From contig JAFWLX010000205.1 in the NCBI GenBank assembly GCA_017510875.1, forward strand, positions 1-9,468: 9,468 nucleotides of DNA. The letters run 5' to 3'. Below, piece by piece: positions 1 through 5,735 of this stretch. Origin of the DNA: Atopobiaceae bacterium (lineage in GTDB: Bacteria; Actinomycetota; Coriobacteriia; Coriobacteriales; Atopobiaceae). Within the stretch, counting starts at the first letter, position 1. Each line of letters begins with the position of its first letter. Below the pieces are notes generated by a model, which searched no databases, was not told the DNA's origin, and saw nothing but the letters and a program-made list of their open reading frames with translations. A program made the translations under genes and the position numbers.

Positions 1-1794
1 ATGGCAACAGCAGACTACTCTAAGCACAAGGACCGCGATCCGCGCCAAACGGTTGAGGCCATCAAGGCCAAACTTGCCTCGATGGGGCTTGAGACCAAAA
101 TGGTGTGGACCTCGCACCAGTTTGACGGAACATGGTCGTGTCGTGTGTCCATCAAAGGCACCAGCTTTGGCACCAACGGCAAGGGGACCAGCGAAGACTA
201 TGCAATGGCCAGCGGATACGCCGAGCTCATGGAGCGCGTGCAGAACAAGGCCGCCGGTCATCGCACGCACATAGAGAACACCTTTGCCGCTCATGGCTTC
301 TATGACTTCCCTGACGAGCGCATGGTGGAAGCTGCTCAGCTGGTCGCTCGTCACGACCCCGTGATAGAGGGTTGGCTTAAGGGTTGGGGCTGCACAACTG
401 ATGAGCAGAAGCTGCAGCTGGTCAGGGATTTCTCGCGTGCTTGGTACCGTCGCGACGACGACATGGTGGTCGAGGTGCCCTTTGCCGACCTACGGTCGGG
501 GCAGATAAGGTGGCTTCCTCCCGCGCTTTATCGGCATATCTACAGCTCAAATGGCATGTCCGCCGGCAACACCCTCGAGGAGTGCCTCGTTCAGGGGTTC
601 TCCGAGGTCTTTGAGCGTTACGTGCGGCTTAAGGTCTTGAACGGCGAGGTCGTGATGCCGCGCATTCCTCGCGAGGAGCTGCGTGCTTGGAGTGTGGGAG
701 ACCTCATCGATCGCATCGAAGCGGGCGGCAAGTATCGCGTCACGGTGTTTGACGGGTCGTTGGGCAAAGGATATCCCGTGGTGCTGACCGTCATTGCAGA
801 TCTTACGCGCGGTACCTTTGGCGTCAACTGCGGCGCGCACCCCTCAATGGCGGTTGCGGTGGAGCGCACCCTTACCGAGGCCTTCCAAGGGCGCACCGTG
901 GAGCGTTTTACGGGCATCAATCGCCTTGGCTCCCGCGAGGAGTCAAGCCATGGCGAGAATCGTCATGGCGTGTTGGTCAATGGCATTGGCGTCTATCCCA
1001 CAAGCCTCTTTGTGGGCAATGCAGGATGGGAGTACGCGCCTTGGGAGGCCGACGAGGGCTGCTCTAACACCCAGTTGCTGCGGCGCATGCTGGCAACGCT
1101 TGAGCAGGAGGGCTTTTCTCCCTTGGTGCGCGATTCTTCTCACCTAGGTTTTCCGGCGTGTCAGATCATAGTGCCGGGCATGAGCGAGACCGAGTACGTT
1201 ACCCCTGACGCCTGCGAGCGCAACCGCATGAGGCAGGCCTTCTCGGCAGCGCTTAAAAGCTATCCCATCCTAAGCGCCCGGCAGCAAGAGGCCTTCCAGT
1301 GTGTCGAGGAAAAAGATGGCAGGCCCATTGTCACAAAGCATGATCGGCCGTTTAGGGGCATTCGCATGCAGCTGCCCTACCTCTGGGGAGCCTATCATCT
1401 GGCGCGTGGGGAATTTGAGGCAGCCAGACGCAAGTTCATGTCGCTCTCAAAGAGCATGGAAAAGCCTGCGTCGCTCTTCTGGCAGGCCATGGCCGACTAT
1501 GCACATTGGAGGGAGTTGGGCAACGGCCGCAGCGAGGCGCTCGAGCTGGTGAACACGCTGTATCCTCCCGCAATATACCGGCGCGTGGAGCTTGAGGCTG
1601 TAGAGAACATCCAGCAGCTTAAGGCAAGGTACCCCCAGATGAGCTGCTACAACTGCGCCAACTGCGCGATGGCCAAAGATGGCAAATGCCTGGGTGCCGC
1701 CGACGCAGCCGCCTACGCCAAGATTGATGCGGCCTTTGCGTGCTCGCAGGTGTCGCAGGAAAACACGCTCAGGCGCTTACAAGACTTGATGTGA
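1..1794 (+). CDS. YcaO-family ATP-dependent enzyme with C-terminal cysteine cluster
   Basis: This is a YcaO-superfamily protein of 597 residues. Known members use ATP to activate backbone amides, making azolines, thioamides or amidines in peptides and proteins; E. coli YcaO instead influences RimO-dependent ribosomal protein S12 modification. The core is visible in order: NGKG at 59-62 with SGYAELMER at 71-79 (the paired Glu of the ATP/Mg site); NGMSAGNTLEE at 184-194 followed by SEVFER; GAHPSMAVAVERTLTEAFQGR at about 278-298; and GFPACQIIVPGMSE at 383-396. Residues about 440-545 form an Ala- and Leu-rich helical segment, perhaps TPR-like. The tail holds C549, C552, C555 and C563, spaced CxxCxxC-x7-C, plus C581, which could bind zinc or an Fe-S cluster (inference). 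Total length is close to E. coli YcaO. No TfuA, E1-like partner or precursor peptide is visible, but upstream sequence is missing. The ATG is the first base of the window, so an earlier start cannot be excluded. Substrate is unknown. Confidence 0.9.
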   Translation: MATADYSKHKDRDPRQTVEAIKAKLASMGLETKMVWTSHQFDGTWSCRVSIKGTSFGTNGKGTSEDYAMASGYAELMERVQNKAAGHRTHIENTFAAHGFYDFPDERMVEAAQLVARHDPVIEGWLKGWGCTTDEQKLQLVRDFSRAWYRRDDDMVVEVPFADLRSGQIRWLPPALYRHIYSSNGMSAGNTLEECLVQGFSEVFERYVRLKVLNGEVVMPRIPREELRAWSVGDLIDRIEAGGKYRVTVFDGSLGKGYPVVLTVIADLTRGTFGVNCGAHPSMAVAVERTLTEAFQGRTVERFTGINRLGSREESSHGENRHGVLVNGIGVYPTSLFVGNAGWEYAPWEADEGCSNTQLLRRMLATLEQEGFSPLVRDSSHLGFPACQIIVPGMSETEYVTPDACERNRMRQAFSAALKSYPILSARQQEAFQCVEEKDGRPIVTKHDRPFRGIRMQLPYLWGAYHLARGEFEAARRKFMSLSKSMEKPASLFWQAMADYAHWRELGNGRSEALELVNTLYPPAIYRRVELEAVENIQQLKARYPQMSCYNCANCAMAKDGKCLGAADAAAYAKIDAAFACSQVSQENTLRRLQDLM

Positions 1795-1881
1795 CTGAAC
1801 GGGCGCTGTAGCGGAAGGGCCCCCGGGGGACACAGCCCCACAGACCGGCCGGCAAGCCTCGTGGCTCCGCTTCGGCTAAGC

Positions 1882-2003
1882 GCTCCGCCCTTACGGCGCG
1901 GCAGCTGCGGAACTCGGCTGCTGCGCGTTTTGCACGAGCCCTTCGGGCCGTAACATGCCACTGGCATGTTACGCTCGCTAAGCGCCGCGCCGACGGGCGG
2001 AGC
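1882..2003. repeat. Long imperfect inverted repeat enclosing an 81-nt loop
   Basis: The left arm (1882-1902) reads GCTCCGCCC, TTA, CGGCGCGGC. The right arm (1984-2003) reads GCCGCGCCG, AC, GGGCGGAGC. The two 9-base blocks on each side are exact reverse complements, so 18 base pairs form with only a 3/2-base internal mismatch. The enclosed 81 bases contain the 25-nt palindrome and a GCCC-TTC-GGGC mini-hairpin, giving a possible branched RNA or DNA structure. A short direct repeat, GCTAAGCGC, also occurs at about 1875 and 1977 beside or within the arms. The function is unknown. Confidence 0.7.
1949..1973. repeat. 25-nt palindrome with 12-bp perfect arms
   Basis: The arm CGTAACATGCCA (1949-1960) is followed by a single C at 1961 and then by its exact reverse complement TGGCATGTTACG (1962-1973). 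Such a near-gapless palindrome suits a dimeric DNA-binding protein or a cruciform better than an RNA hairpin, because a one-base loop cannot form without opening several pairs. It lies away from any evident promoter, between two gene ends. It could also be the tip of the larger inverted repeat around it. Confidence 0.8.
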
Positions 2004-2004
2004 A

Positions 2005-2026
2005 GCCTCAGAAGGAGTTCTGAGGC
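2005..2026. repeat. 9-bp stem-loop in the convergent gap
   Basis: GCCTCAGAA (2005-2013) and TTCTGAGGC (2018-2026) are exact reverse complements separated by the tetraloop GGAG. The stem would form in RNA from either strand. No T-run follows on the + strand (next bases ATCTCTCCC) or on the - strand (next bases TGCTCCGCC), so it is at best a non-canonical terminator or an RNA 3'-end stabiliser. Confidence 0.6.
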
Positions 2027-2059
2027 ATCTCTCCCAGACGGATGTGAGCGGTGACCCAG

Positions 2060-2095
2060 AGCGTGATTCTTACTTCCCGAAGGGTGCATCACGCT
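2060..2095 (-). terminator. Possible terminator or 3'-end hairpin of recO
   Basis: AGCGTGAT (2060-2067) and ATCACGCT (2088-2095) form an 8-bp stem with a 20-nt loop that holds a smaller CTTC/GAAG pairing. The right arm overlaps the recO stop codon (TAG, 2096-2094), so the stem begins right at the end of the operon. Downstream on the - strand the sequence is CTGGGTCACC with no U-tract. The position fits a transcript end, but the missing U-tract keeps confidence low. Rho-dependent or two-sided termination is possible. Confidence 0.4.
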
Positions 2096-2846
2096 ACACG
2101 CTGAGCATGAACTCAAACGCACGCATGCGTGCGTCTAGGTGCACCGCACACCACGAGTGGGCAAGTGAGACCAGAAGCGCTGCCGTCTGAGCATCTATCG
2201 CTGCGGAAAGCAGCTCGTCAAAGGTCATGGAAATCAGGGCGCGCAGCCAGGCAATCTCTGTGACGCTCAGCTCTGTGGCACCCTCAAGGTTTCTGGCGCA
2301 GCTGGCACACAGAAGGCCTCCGGCCATGGCCGAAAACGATGACAATGCCTGGTCTCCGCAGGCAATGCAACAGGACAGCTCTGGACGCCAGCCGGCATGC
2401 GAGAGGACCTTGAACGCATAGGCAGCCACTACCACATCAAGGTGCGCCTGATCTGATGCCTGCTCGCAGGCCAACATAGCTCGCGTGGCTATTGCGTACA
2501 GGTAGGAGTCATACACATCCTCAAAGCAGGTGAGCCGGGCCACCTCGGCTACGGCGGAGGCGGCTGACACGCGGCTGAGGTCCCCGAGCAGGCCGTTGTG
2601 CGCGCTCACCAGCGATGCCTCAGAGACGATATCAAGCGAGCGGCCCTTGGCAAGCAGAAAGTCGGTCTCGCAAAAGAGCTCTACGCGCGAGGCCAAGCGA
2701 CCTCCGGGTTTGCGGGCACCCTTGGCAACCGCGCGCATCTGCGCACCATCCTCGGCCAAGAGCGTAAGAATCAGGTCTTGTTCGGCCAGCTTGGTACGAC
2801 CAAGCACCATGGCCTTTATGCGTTGGGTCCGTCTGCCTCCGGCCAT
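2094..2846 (-). CDS. recO: DNA repair protein RecO
   Basis: RecO binds single- and double-stranded DNA and works with RecR to load RecA onto SSB-coated gaps, promoting RecFOR recombinational repair; it can also anneal strands. The product is about 250 residues, normal for the family. The N-terminal OB-fold opens with KAMVLGRTKLAEQDLILTLL (residues 11-30) and AKGARKPGGRL, the family's typical start. The C-terminal half carries the zinc-binding cysteines C160, C163, C180 and C183 (CIAC...CASC). The ATG at 2846 gives the canonical N-terminus and lies 8 nt after the era stop. It has no strong Shine-Dalgarno, so translational coupling to era is likely. An in-frame ATG at 2909 would add 21 unlike-family residues overlapping era and was rejected. 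This is the last gene of the - strand run. Confidence 0.96.
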   Translation of the reverse strand: MAGGRRTQRIKAMVLGRTKLAEQDLILTLLAEDGAQMRAVAKGARKPGGRLASRVELFCETDFLLAKGRSLDIVSEASLVSAHNGLLGDLSRVSAASAVAEVARLTCFEDVYDSYLYAIATRAMLACEQASDQAHLDVVVAAYAFKVLSHAGWRPELSCCIACGDQALSSFSAMAGGLLCASCARNLEGATELSVTEIAWLRALISMTFDELLSAAIDAQTAALLVSLAHSWCAVHLDARMRAFEFMLSV

Positions 2847-2854
2847 GGGGTTGG

Positions 2855-3787
2855 CTAGCTCTCTGCCTGGTAGCCAAGGCGCCTGATGACGCTGGCATCG
2901 CGGCGCCATTGCGGCTGCACACGCACGGAGAGGTCCAGAAACACGCTCTTGGCCCCCAGCAGACGCTCGATGTCAGGGCGCGCCTCGGTACCTATGCGCT
3001 TGATCATACGGCCACCCTTGCCAATGACCATGCCCTTCTGGCTCTCGCGTTCCACGAGTATCGTGGCCACCACCGACGCATGGTTGCCCTTGCTCCAGGC
3101 AATGTCGTCGCAGAGCACGCCCACCGAGTGCGGGATCTCTTGCCGCATGTGATAGAGCACCTTCTCGCGAATGAACTCGCTTACCAGCTCCTCGGGAGTA
3201 GCGTCAATGTCCATGTCGTCAGGGAACCACTTTGGGCCCTCGGGAAGATGCTGCGACACAAGGTTGACAAAGGCATCGACGTTGAAGCCCTCGGTGGCAG
3301 ACACCACCAGCTCGTCATCAAAGCTTGCAAGCTCGCGTGCAGCCGCAAGCTGGGACTGTACCTGCTCGGGACTCGCCAGGTCAGCCTTGGTCACAAGCAA
3401 GATCTTGTAAGGTGCAGGCGACGCCTTGACCTGGTTGGCCACCCACTGGTCTCCCCTGCCCACAGGCCTTGTGGCATCGATGAGCATAGCCACCACGTCA
3501 ACATCACCCAGCTCGCCCAAGGCCACGCGGTTGAGCTCTTTGCCTAAGGCATCCTTTGGCTTGTGCAAGCCCGGCGTGTCAACGATGACAAGCTGCGAGT
3601 TTGGCGTGTTGACAACGGCGCGCAGACGACGCCGCGTGGTTTGGGCCACAGGGCTTGTGATGGCAAGCTTCTCGCCCATGCATGCATTGAGCAGCGTTGA
3701 CTTTCCCACACTGGGACGTCCCACCAGGGCTACAAACCCACTTCTAAACACGTCTTGACTGTCTTGCGTCTCCAAGCCTGCAACCAC
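2855..3787 (-). CDS. era: GTPase Era
   Basis: Era is an essential GTPase that binds the 3' end of 16S rRNA and checks 30S maturation, acting in the cytosol or at the membrane. In 310 residues it shows the P-loop GRPSVGKST (23-31), switch I with PVAQTTRRR (46-54), DTPG (70-73), the G4 motif as TKAD (133-136), a G5 VSAT (162-165) and a C-terminal KH domain with VIGKGGRMIKRIG (254-266). The usual Asn of G4 (NKxD) is Thr here. The first in-frame start is GTG at 3787. A better-placed alternative is TTG at 3775, 8 nt after AAAGGTGG, which would remove four residues. It follows dgkA by 27 nt and precedes recO by 8 nt. Co-transcription with ybeY and phoH fits a joint role in rRNA processing. Confidence 0.97.
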   Translation of the reverse strand: MVAGLETQDSQDVFRSGFVALVGRPSVGKSTLLNACMGEKLAITSPVAQTTRRRLRAVVNTPNSQLVIVDTPGLHKPKDALGKELNRVALGELGDVDVVAMLIDATRPVGRGDQWVANQVKASPAPYKILLVTKADLASPEQVQSQLAAARELASFDDELVVSATEGFNVDAFVNLVSQHLPEGPKWFPDDMDIDATPEELVSEFIREKVLYHMRQEIPHSVGVLCDDIAWSKGNHASVVATILVERESQKGMVIGKGGRMIKRIGTEARPDIERLLGAKSVFLDLSVRVQPQWRRDASVIRRLGYQAES

Positions 3788-3791
3788 CTTT
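3784..3791 (-). promoter_or_regulatory. Shine-Dalgarno that questions the era start codon
   Basis: AAAGGTGG on the - strand matches the anti-16S sequence well but contains the GTG at 3787 that gives the longest reading frame. If it is the ribosome-binding site, initiation would be at the TTG at 3775, spaced 8 nt, making Era 306 residues. No other good site lies upstream of the GTG. Confidence 0.5.
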
Positions 3792-3814
3792 CAACTTTGC
3801 AGAGGGGTTTTGCG

Positions 3815-4207
3815 TTATATGTTCCAGCCTGCAAGAATGAGCAGCGCACGTCCATACACGATAAGTGCCACAAGGGCAGCAATAAAGCAGATGGTCCATG
3901 ACGCAGCTGCTGCGATGTCCTTTGCGCGGCCCGCCAGCGGGTGAAACTCGGGAGAGACAAGGTCAACCACGGTCTCGATGGCGGTATTAAGCAGCTCGGC
4001 TGCCAGCACCGTGCCGCAACAGATAAGCACGCAGGCCCAACTGAGCGCGTCAATGCGCAACGCGAGTCCCATGACCACGGCAAAAGCGGCACCACACAGC
4101 ATAACCTTGATGTTCCGCTCGGTTTCAAAGGCAATCCTAAAGCCCTGGAGGGCAATGAGAAAGCTCCGTTTGAACGAGGGGTGGTTGCCGCTGTTGCCGG
4201 GAATCAT
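3815..4207 (-). CDS. dgkA: DgkA-type membrane lipid kinase (undecaprenol or diacylglycerol kinase)
   Basis: This is a small integral-membrane kinase of 130 residues. In Gram-positives such proteins mainly phosphorylate undecaprenol, recycling the lipid carrier of peptidoglycan synthesis; in E. coli the homologue acts on diacylglycerol. The conserved catalytic block is plain: AELLNTAIETVVDL (70-83), with E71 and N74 and a second Glu at 78, then HPLAGRAKDIAAAAS (89-103) with the conserved Lys-Asp. An N-terminal amphipathic helix (F12 to about 30, with E28, E30 and N32) precedes three hydrophobic segments at about 34-50, 55-72 and 104-126. The ATG overlaps the ybeY stop codon as ATGA, so the two are translationally coupled. 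Which lipid is preferred cannot be read from sequence; undecaprenol is inferred from the Gram-positive type. Confidence 0.9.
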   Translation of the reverse strand: MIPGNSGNHPSFKRSFLIALQGFRIAFETERNIKVMLCGAAFAVVMGLALRIDALSWACVLICCGTVLAAELLNTAIETVVDLVSPEFHPLAGRAKDIAAAASWTICFIAALVALIVYGRALLILAGWNI

Positions 4208-4713
4208 ACGTCATCGTCCCCCTTGTGACGGGTAAGACGTACCTCGCGCAGGCTTGCATCTGTGTGGAGCATGCCCAACAGCTCGTCCTCGCGTGCCTCC
4301 ATGACCTCTGCCTCGCTGTCCTCAAGGTGGTCATAGCCCAAAAGGTGAAGCAGGCCGTGCACAAACAGCAGGCGGCACTCATCGGCAGCAGTGGTACCAA
4401 AGCCCGCCGCCTGACGCGTGATGTAGGCTGGTGCCAGCACAATGTCGCCCAGCTCGCAGGGCTCGTCTGGGGCCAGGTCTGGATCGTCTGGGCGCTCGCA
4501 CTCAAGCGAGAGCACGTCAGTGGGGCCGTTCTTTTCGCGCCACTGTGCGTTCAGCTGGGCGATCTCGTCATCGCTCACCACAGAAACCGAGACATAGCAG
4601 GGCCGCGTGACGCCCTCCTCAGAGAGCACCACGTCGCAGATATCTACCATCTCGTCAGGCGTAAGCAGGCTCTGCACGCCCTTGCGGATGTCGATGTCAA
4701 GGTTGCTGAGCAC
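4204..4713 (-). CDS. ybeY: Endoribonuclease YbeY (16S rRNA maturation)
   Basis: YbeY is a metal-dependent endoribonuclease involved in 16S rRNA 3'-end maturation and late 70S quality control. The 169-residue product has the diagnostic zinc motif HGLLHLLGYDH (119-129), where H119, H123 and H129 are the ligands. It also has the upstream family signatures TDVLSL (65-70) and LGDIVLAP (88-95). The start is GTG at 4713, supported by GAGGA at 4725-4721 with a 7-nt spacer; that site sits inside the end of phoH. The gap to the phoH stop is only 2 nt, and the stop overlaps the dgkA ATG. PhoH and YbeY are neighbours in many bacteria, and with Era two genes downstream the run has a clear ribosome-maturation theme. 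Confidence 0.97.
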   Translation of the reverse strand: MLSNLDIDIRKGVQSLLTPDEMVDICDVVLSEEGVTRPCYVSVSVVSDDEIAQLNAQWREKNGPTDVLSLECERPDDPDLAPDEPCELGDIVLAPAYITRQAAGFGTTAADECRLLFVHGLLHLLGYDHLEDSEAEVMEAREDELLGMLHTDASLREVRLTRHKGDDDV

Positions 4714-4715
4714 GT

Positions 4716-5675
4716 CTACTTCCTCTCCTCGCCCTTCTCGCTTGCCTCGTAGGCATCCACGATGCGCGCGACAAGGGTGTGGCGCACGATGTCATTGCGG
4801 TTGAGGTCCACAAATGCTATGTCGTCCAAGCCCTCCAGCACACGACGGGCCACGTCCAGGCCATTGGTGCCCAGCAGGTCGCGCTGCGTGACATCGCCGG
4901 TCACCACAAACTTTGACGAGAACCCCAGACGCGTGAGGAACATCTTCATCTGGTCGGGCGTGGTGTTTTGCGCCTCGTCAAGAATGACAAAGGCGTTGTT
5001 CATGGTGCGTCCGCGCATGAACGCCAAGGGTGCGATCTCGATTATGCCCTGCTCGATAAGGGCGTTACCGCGCTCCATGTCAGTCATGTCAAAGAGTGCG
5101 TCGTACAGGGGCCTGATGTAGGGATCAAGCTTCTCCTGAAGCGTGCCGGGAAGATACCCCAAAGACTCCCCTGCCTCGATCACGGGACGCACCAGCACAA
5201 TGCGTGCCACCTCACGGCGCTTGAGGGCCGCCACCGCCATGGCCATGGCAAGGTAGGTTTTGCCCGTACCTGCCGGTCCTATTCCAAAGGTGATGGTATT
5301 GCGCCGTATGGCCTCGATGTAGCGCCTTTGTCCGGCCGTCTTAGGCCGTAAGGCCCGCCCGCGATACGTAAGCAGGATGTCATCGCTAGAGGGAGGCAGC
5401 TCGCCCGCACCGTGCGTAACCTGCTCTATAACCAAGTCCACGTCGGCCTCGGTGGGAACTTGGCCCGTCTCGACCATCGAGATGAGCCGAGAGAACACCG
5501 TGGTGACCATGTTGACCACATCGGCGGGACCGGTAAGCGATATGACGTTGCCTCGCACGGTAATCATGGCGTCAAACGCTCGCTCAATACGCCTGAGAAG
5601 CGCATCGGTAGGCCCCATGACCGAGGTTGGGTCCACGTTGTCGGGAATCGTCAGTCTGACGTGGGTTGGATTCAT
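4716..5675 (-). CDS. phoH: PhoH-family ATPase
   Basis: This is a cytosolic P-loop ATPase of the PhoH family, related to the helicase-like fold and tied by neighbourhood to RNA metabolism. The exact substrate is unsettled; an RNA helicase or NTPase role partnering YbeY is commonly proposed. The 319 residues contain an N-terminal nucleic-acid-binding-like segment (about 1-90), Walker A GPAGTGKT (133-140), the conserved RPVIEAGESLGYLPG (163-177), Walker B VILDEAQN (230-237) and the sensor-like TGD (259-261). The ATG at 5675 follows CGGGAGG at 5685-5679 with a short 3-nt spacer. An in-frame GTG at 5711 would add 12 His-rich residues and lacks a ribosome-binding site. The gene follows mtaB after 60 nt, the widest gap in the run. 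Confidence 0.94.
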   Translation of the reverse strand: MNPTHVRLTIPDNVDPTSVMGPTDALLRRIERAFDAMITVRGNVISLTGPADVVNMVTTVFSRLISMVETGQVPTEADVDLVIEQVTHGAGELPPSSDDILLTYRGRALRPKTAGQRRYIEAIRRNTITFGIGPAGTGKTYLAMAMAVAALKRREVARIVLVRPVIEAGESLGYLPGTLQEKLDPYIRPLYDALFDMTDMERGNALIEQGIIEIAPLAFMRGRTMNNAFVILDEAQNTTPDQMKMFLTRLGFSSKFVVTGDVTQRDLLGTNGLDVARRVLEGLDDIAFVDLNRNDIVRHTLVARIVDAYEASEKGEERK

Positions 5676-5735
5676 GGGCCTCCCGTGGTGTGTCTGCGCG
5701 TGCAGATGCACGTCTGTCTTATAAATGATGATAGT

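Larger units (their letters stand above)
1795..2093. other. Convergent intergenic region rich in inverted repeats
   Basis: About 300 bases lie between the stop of the YcaO gene (+) and the stop of recO (-). I see no credible gene here. The stretch is GC-rich and full of self-complementary sequence: a run of five C then five G at 1820-1829, an alternative GGGG/CCCC hairpin at 1826-1839, a long imperfect stem pair (1882-1902 with 1984-2003), a 25-nt palindrome at its centre, and a 9-bp hairpin at 2005-2026. None of the stems is followed by a clear T-tract on either strand. If they end transcription from the two sides, they are not classical intrinsic terminators. The density of repeats resembles REP or BIME-like intergenic elements, which is an inference until copies are found elsewhere in the genome. 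Confidence 0.75.

Noticed and set aside
1795..2093. tRNA gene, tmRNA or CRISPR array in the intergenic region
   Set aside because: There is no cloverleaf with a T-loop consensus and no regularly spaced direct repeats. The repeats present are inverted and unevenly spaced.
1966..2190. A 74-codon + strand reading frame beginning in the palindrome after the YcaO gene, considered as a RiPP precursor
   Set aside because: It has no ribosome-binding site, begins inside a palindrome, runs about 100 bases into recO on the other strand, and has no leader/core pattern or Cys/Ser/Thr-rich core.
2847..2909. Upstream extension of recO to the ATG at 2909
   Set aside because: It would overlap the end of era, has no Shine-Dalgarno, and adds 21 residues that do not fit the RecO N-terminus.
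2909..3547. Long + strand reading frame opposite era
   Set aside because: It is antisense to the highly conserved era gene, and its composition matches a shadow of era codon use with no recognisable domain.
5676..5711. Upstream GTG start of phoH at 5711
   Set aside because: The 12 extra residues are low-complexity and His-rich, and no ribosome-binding site precedes them. The ATG at 5675 has CGGGAGG in front.
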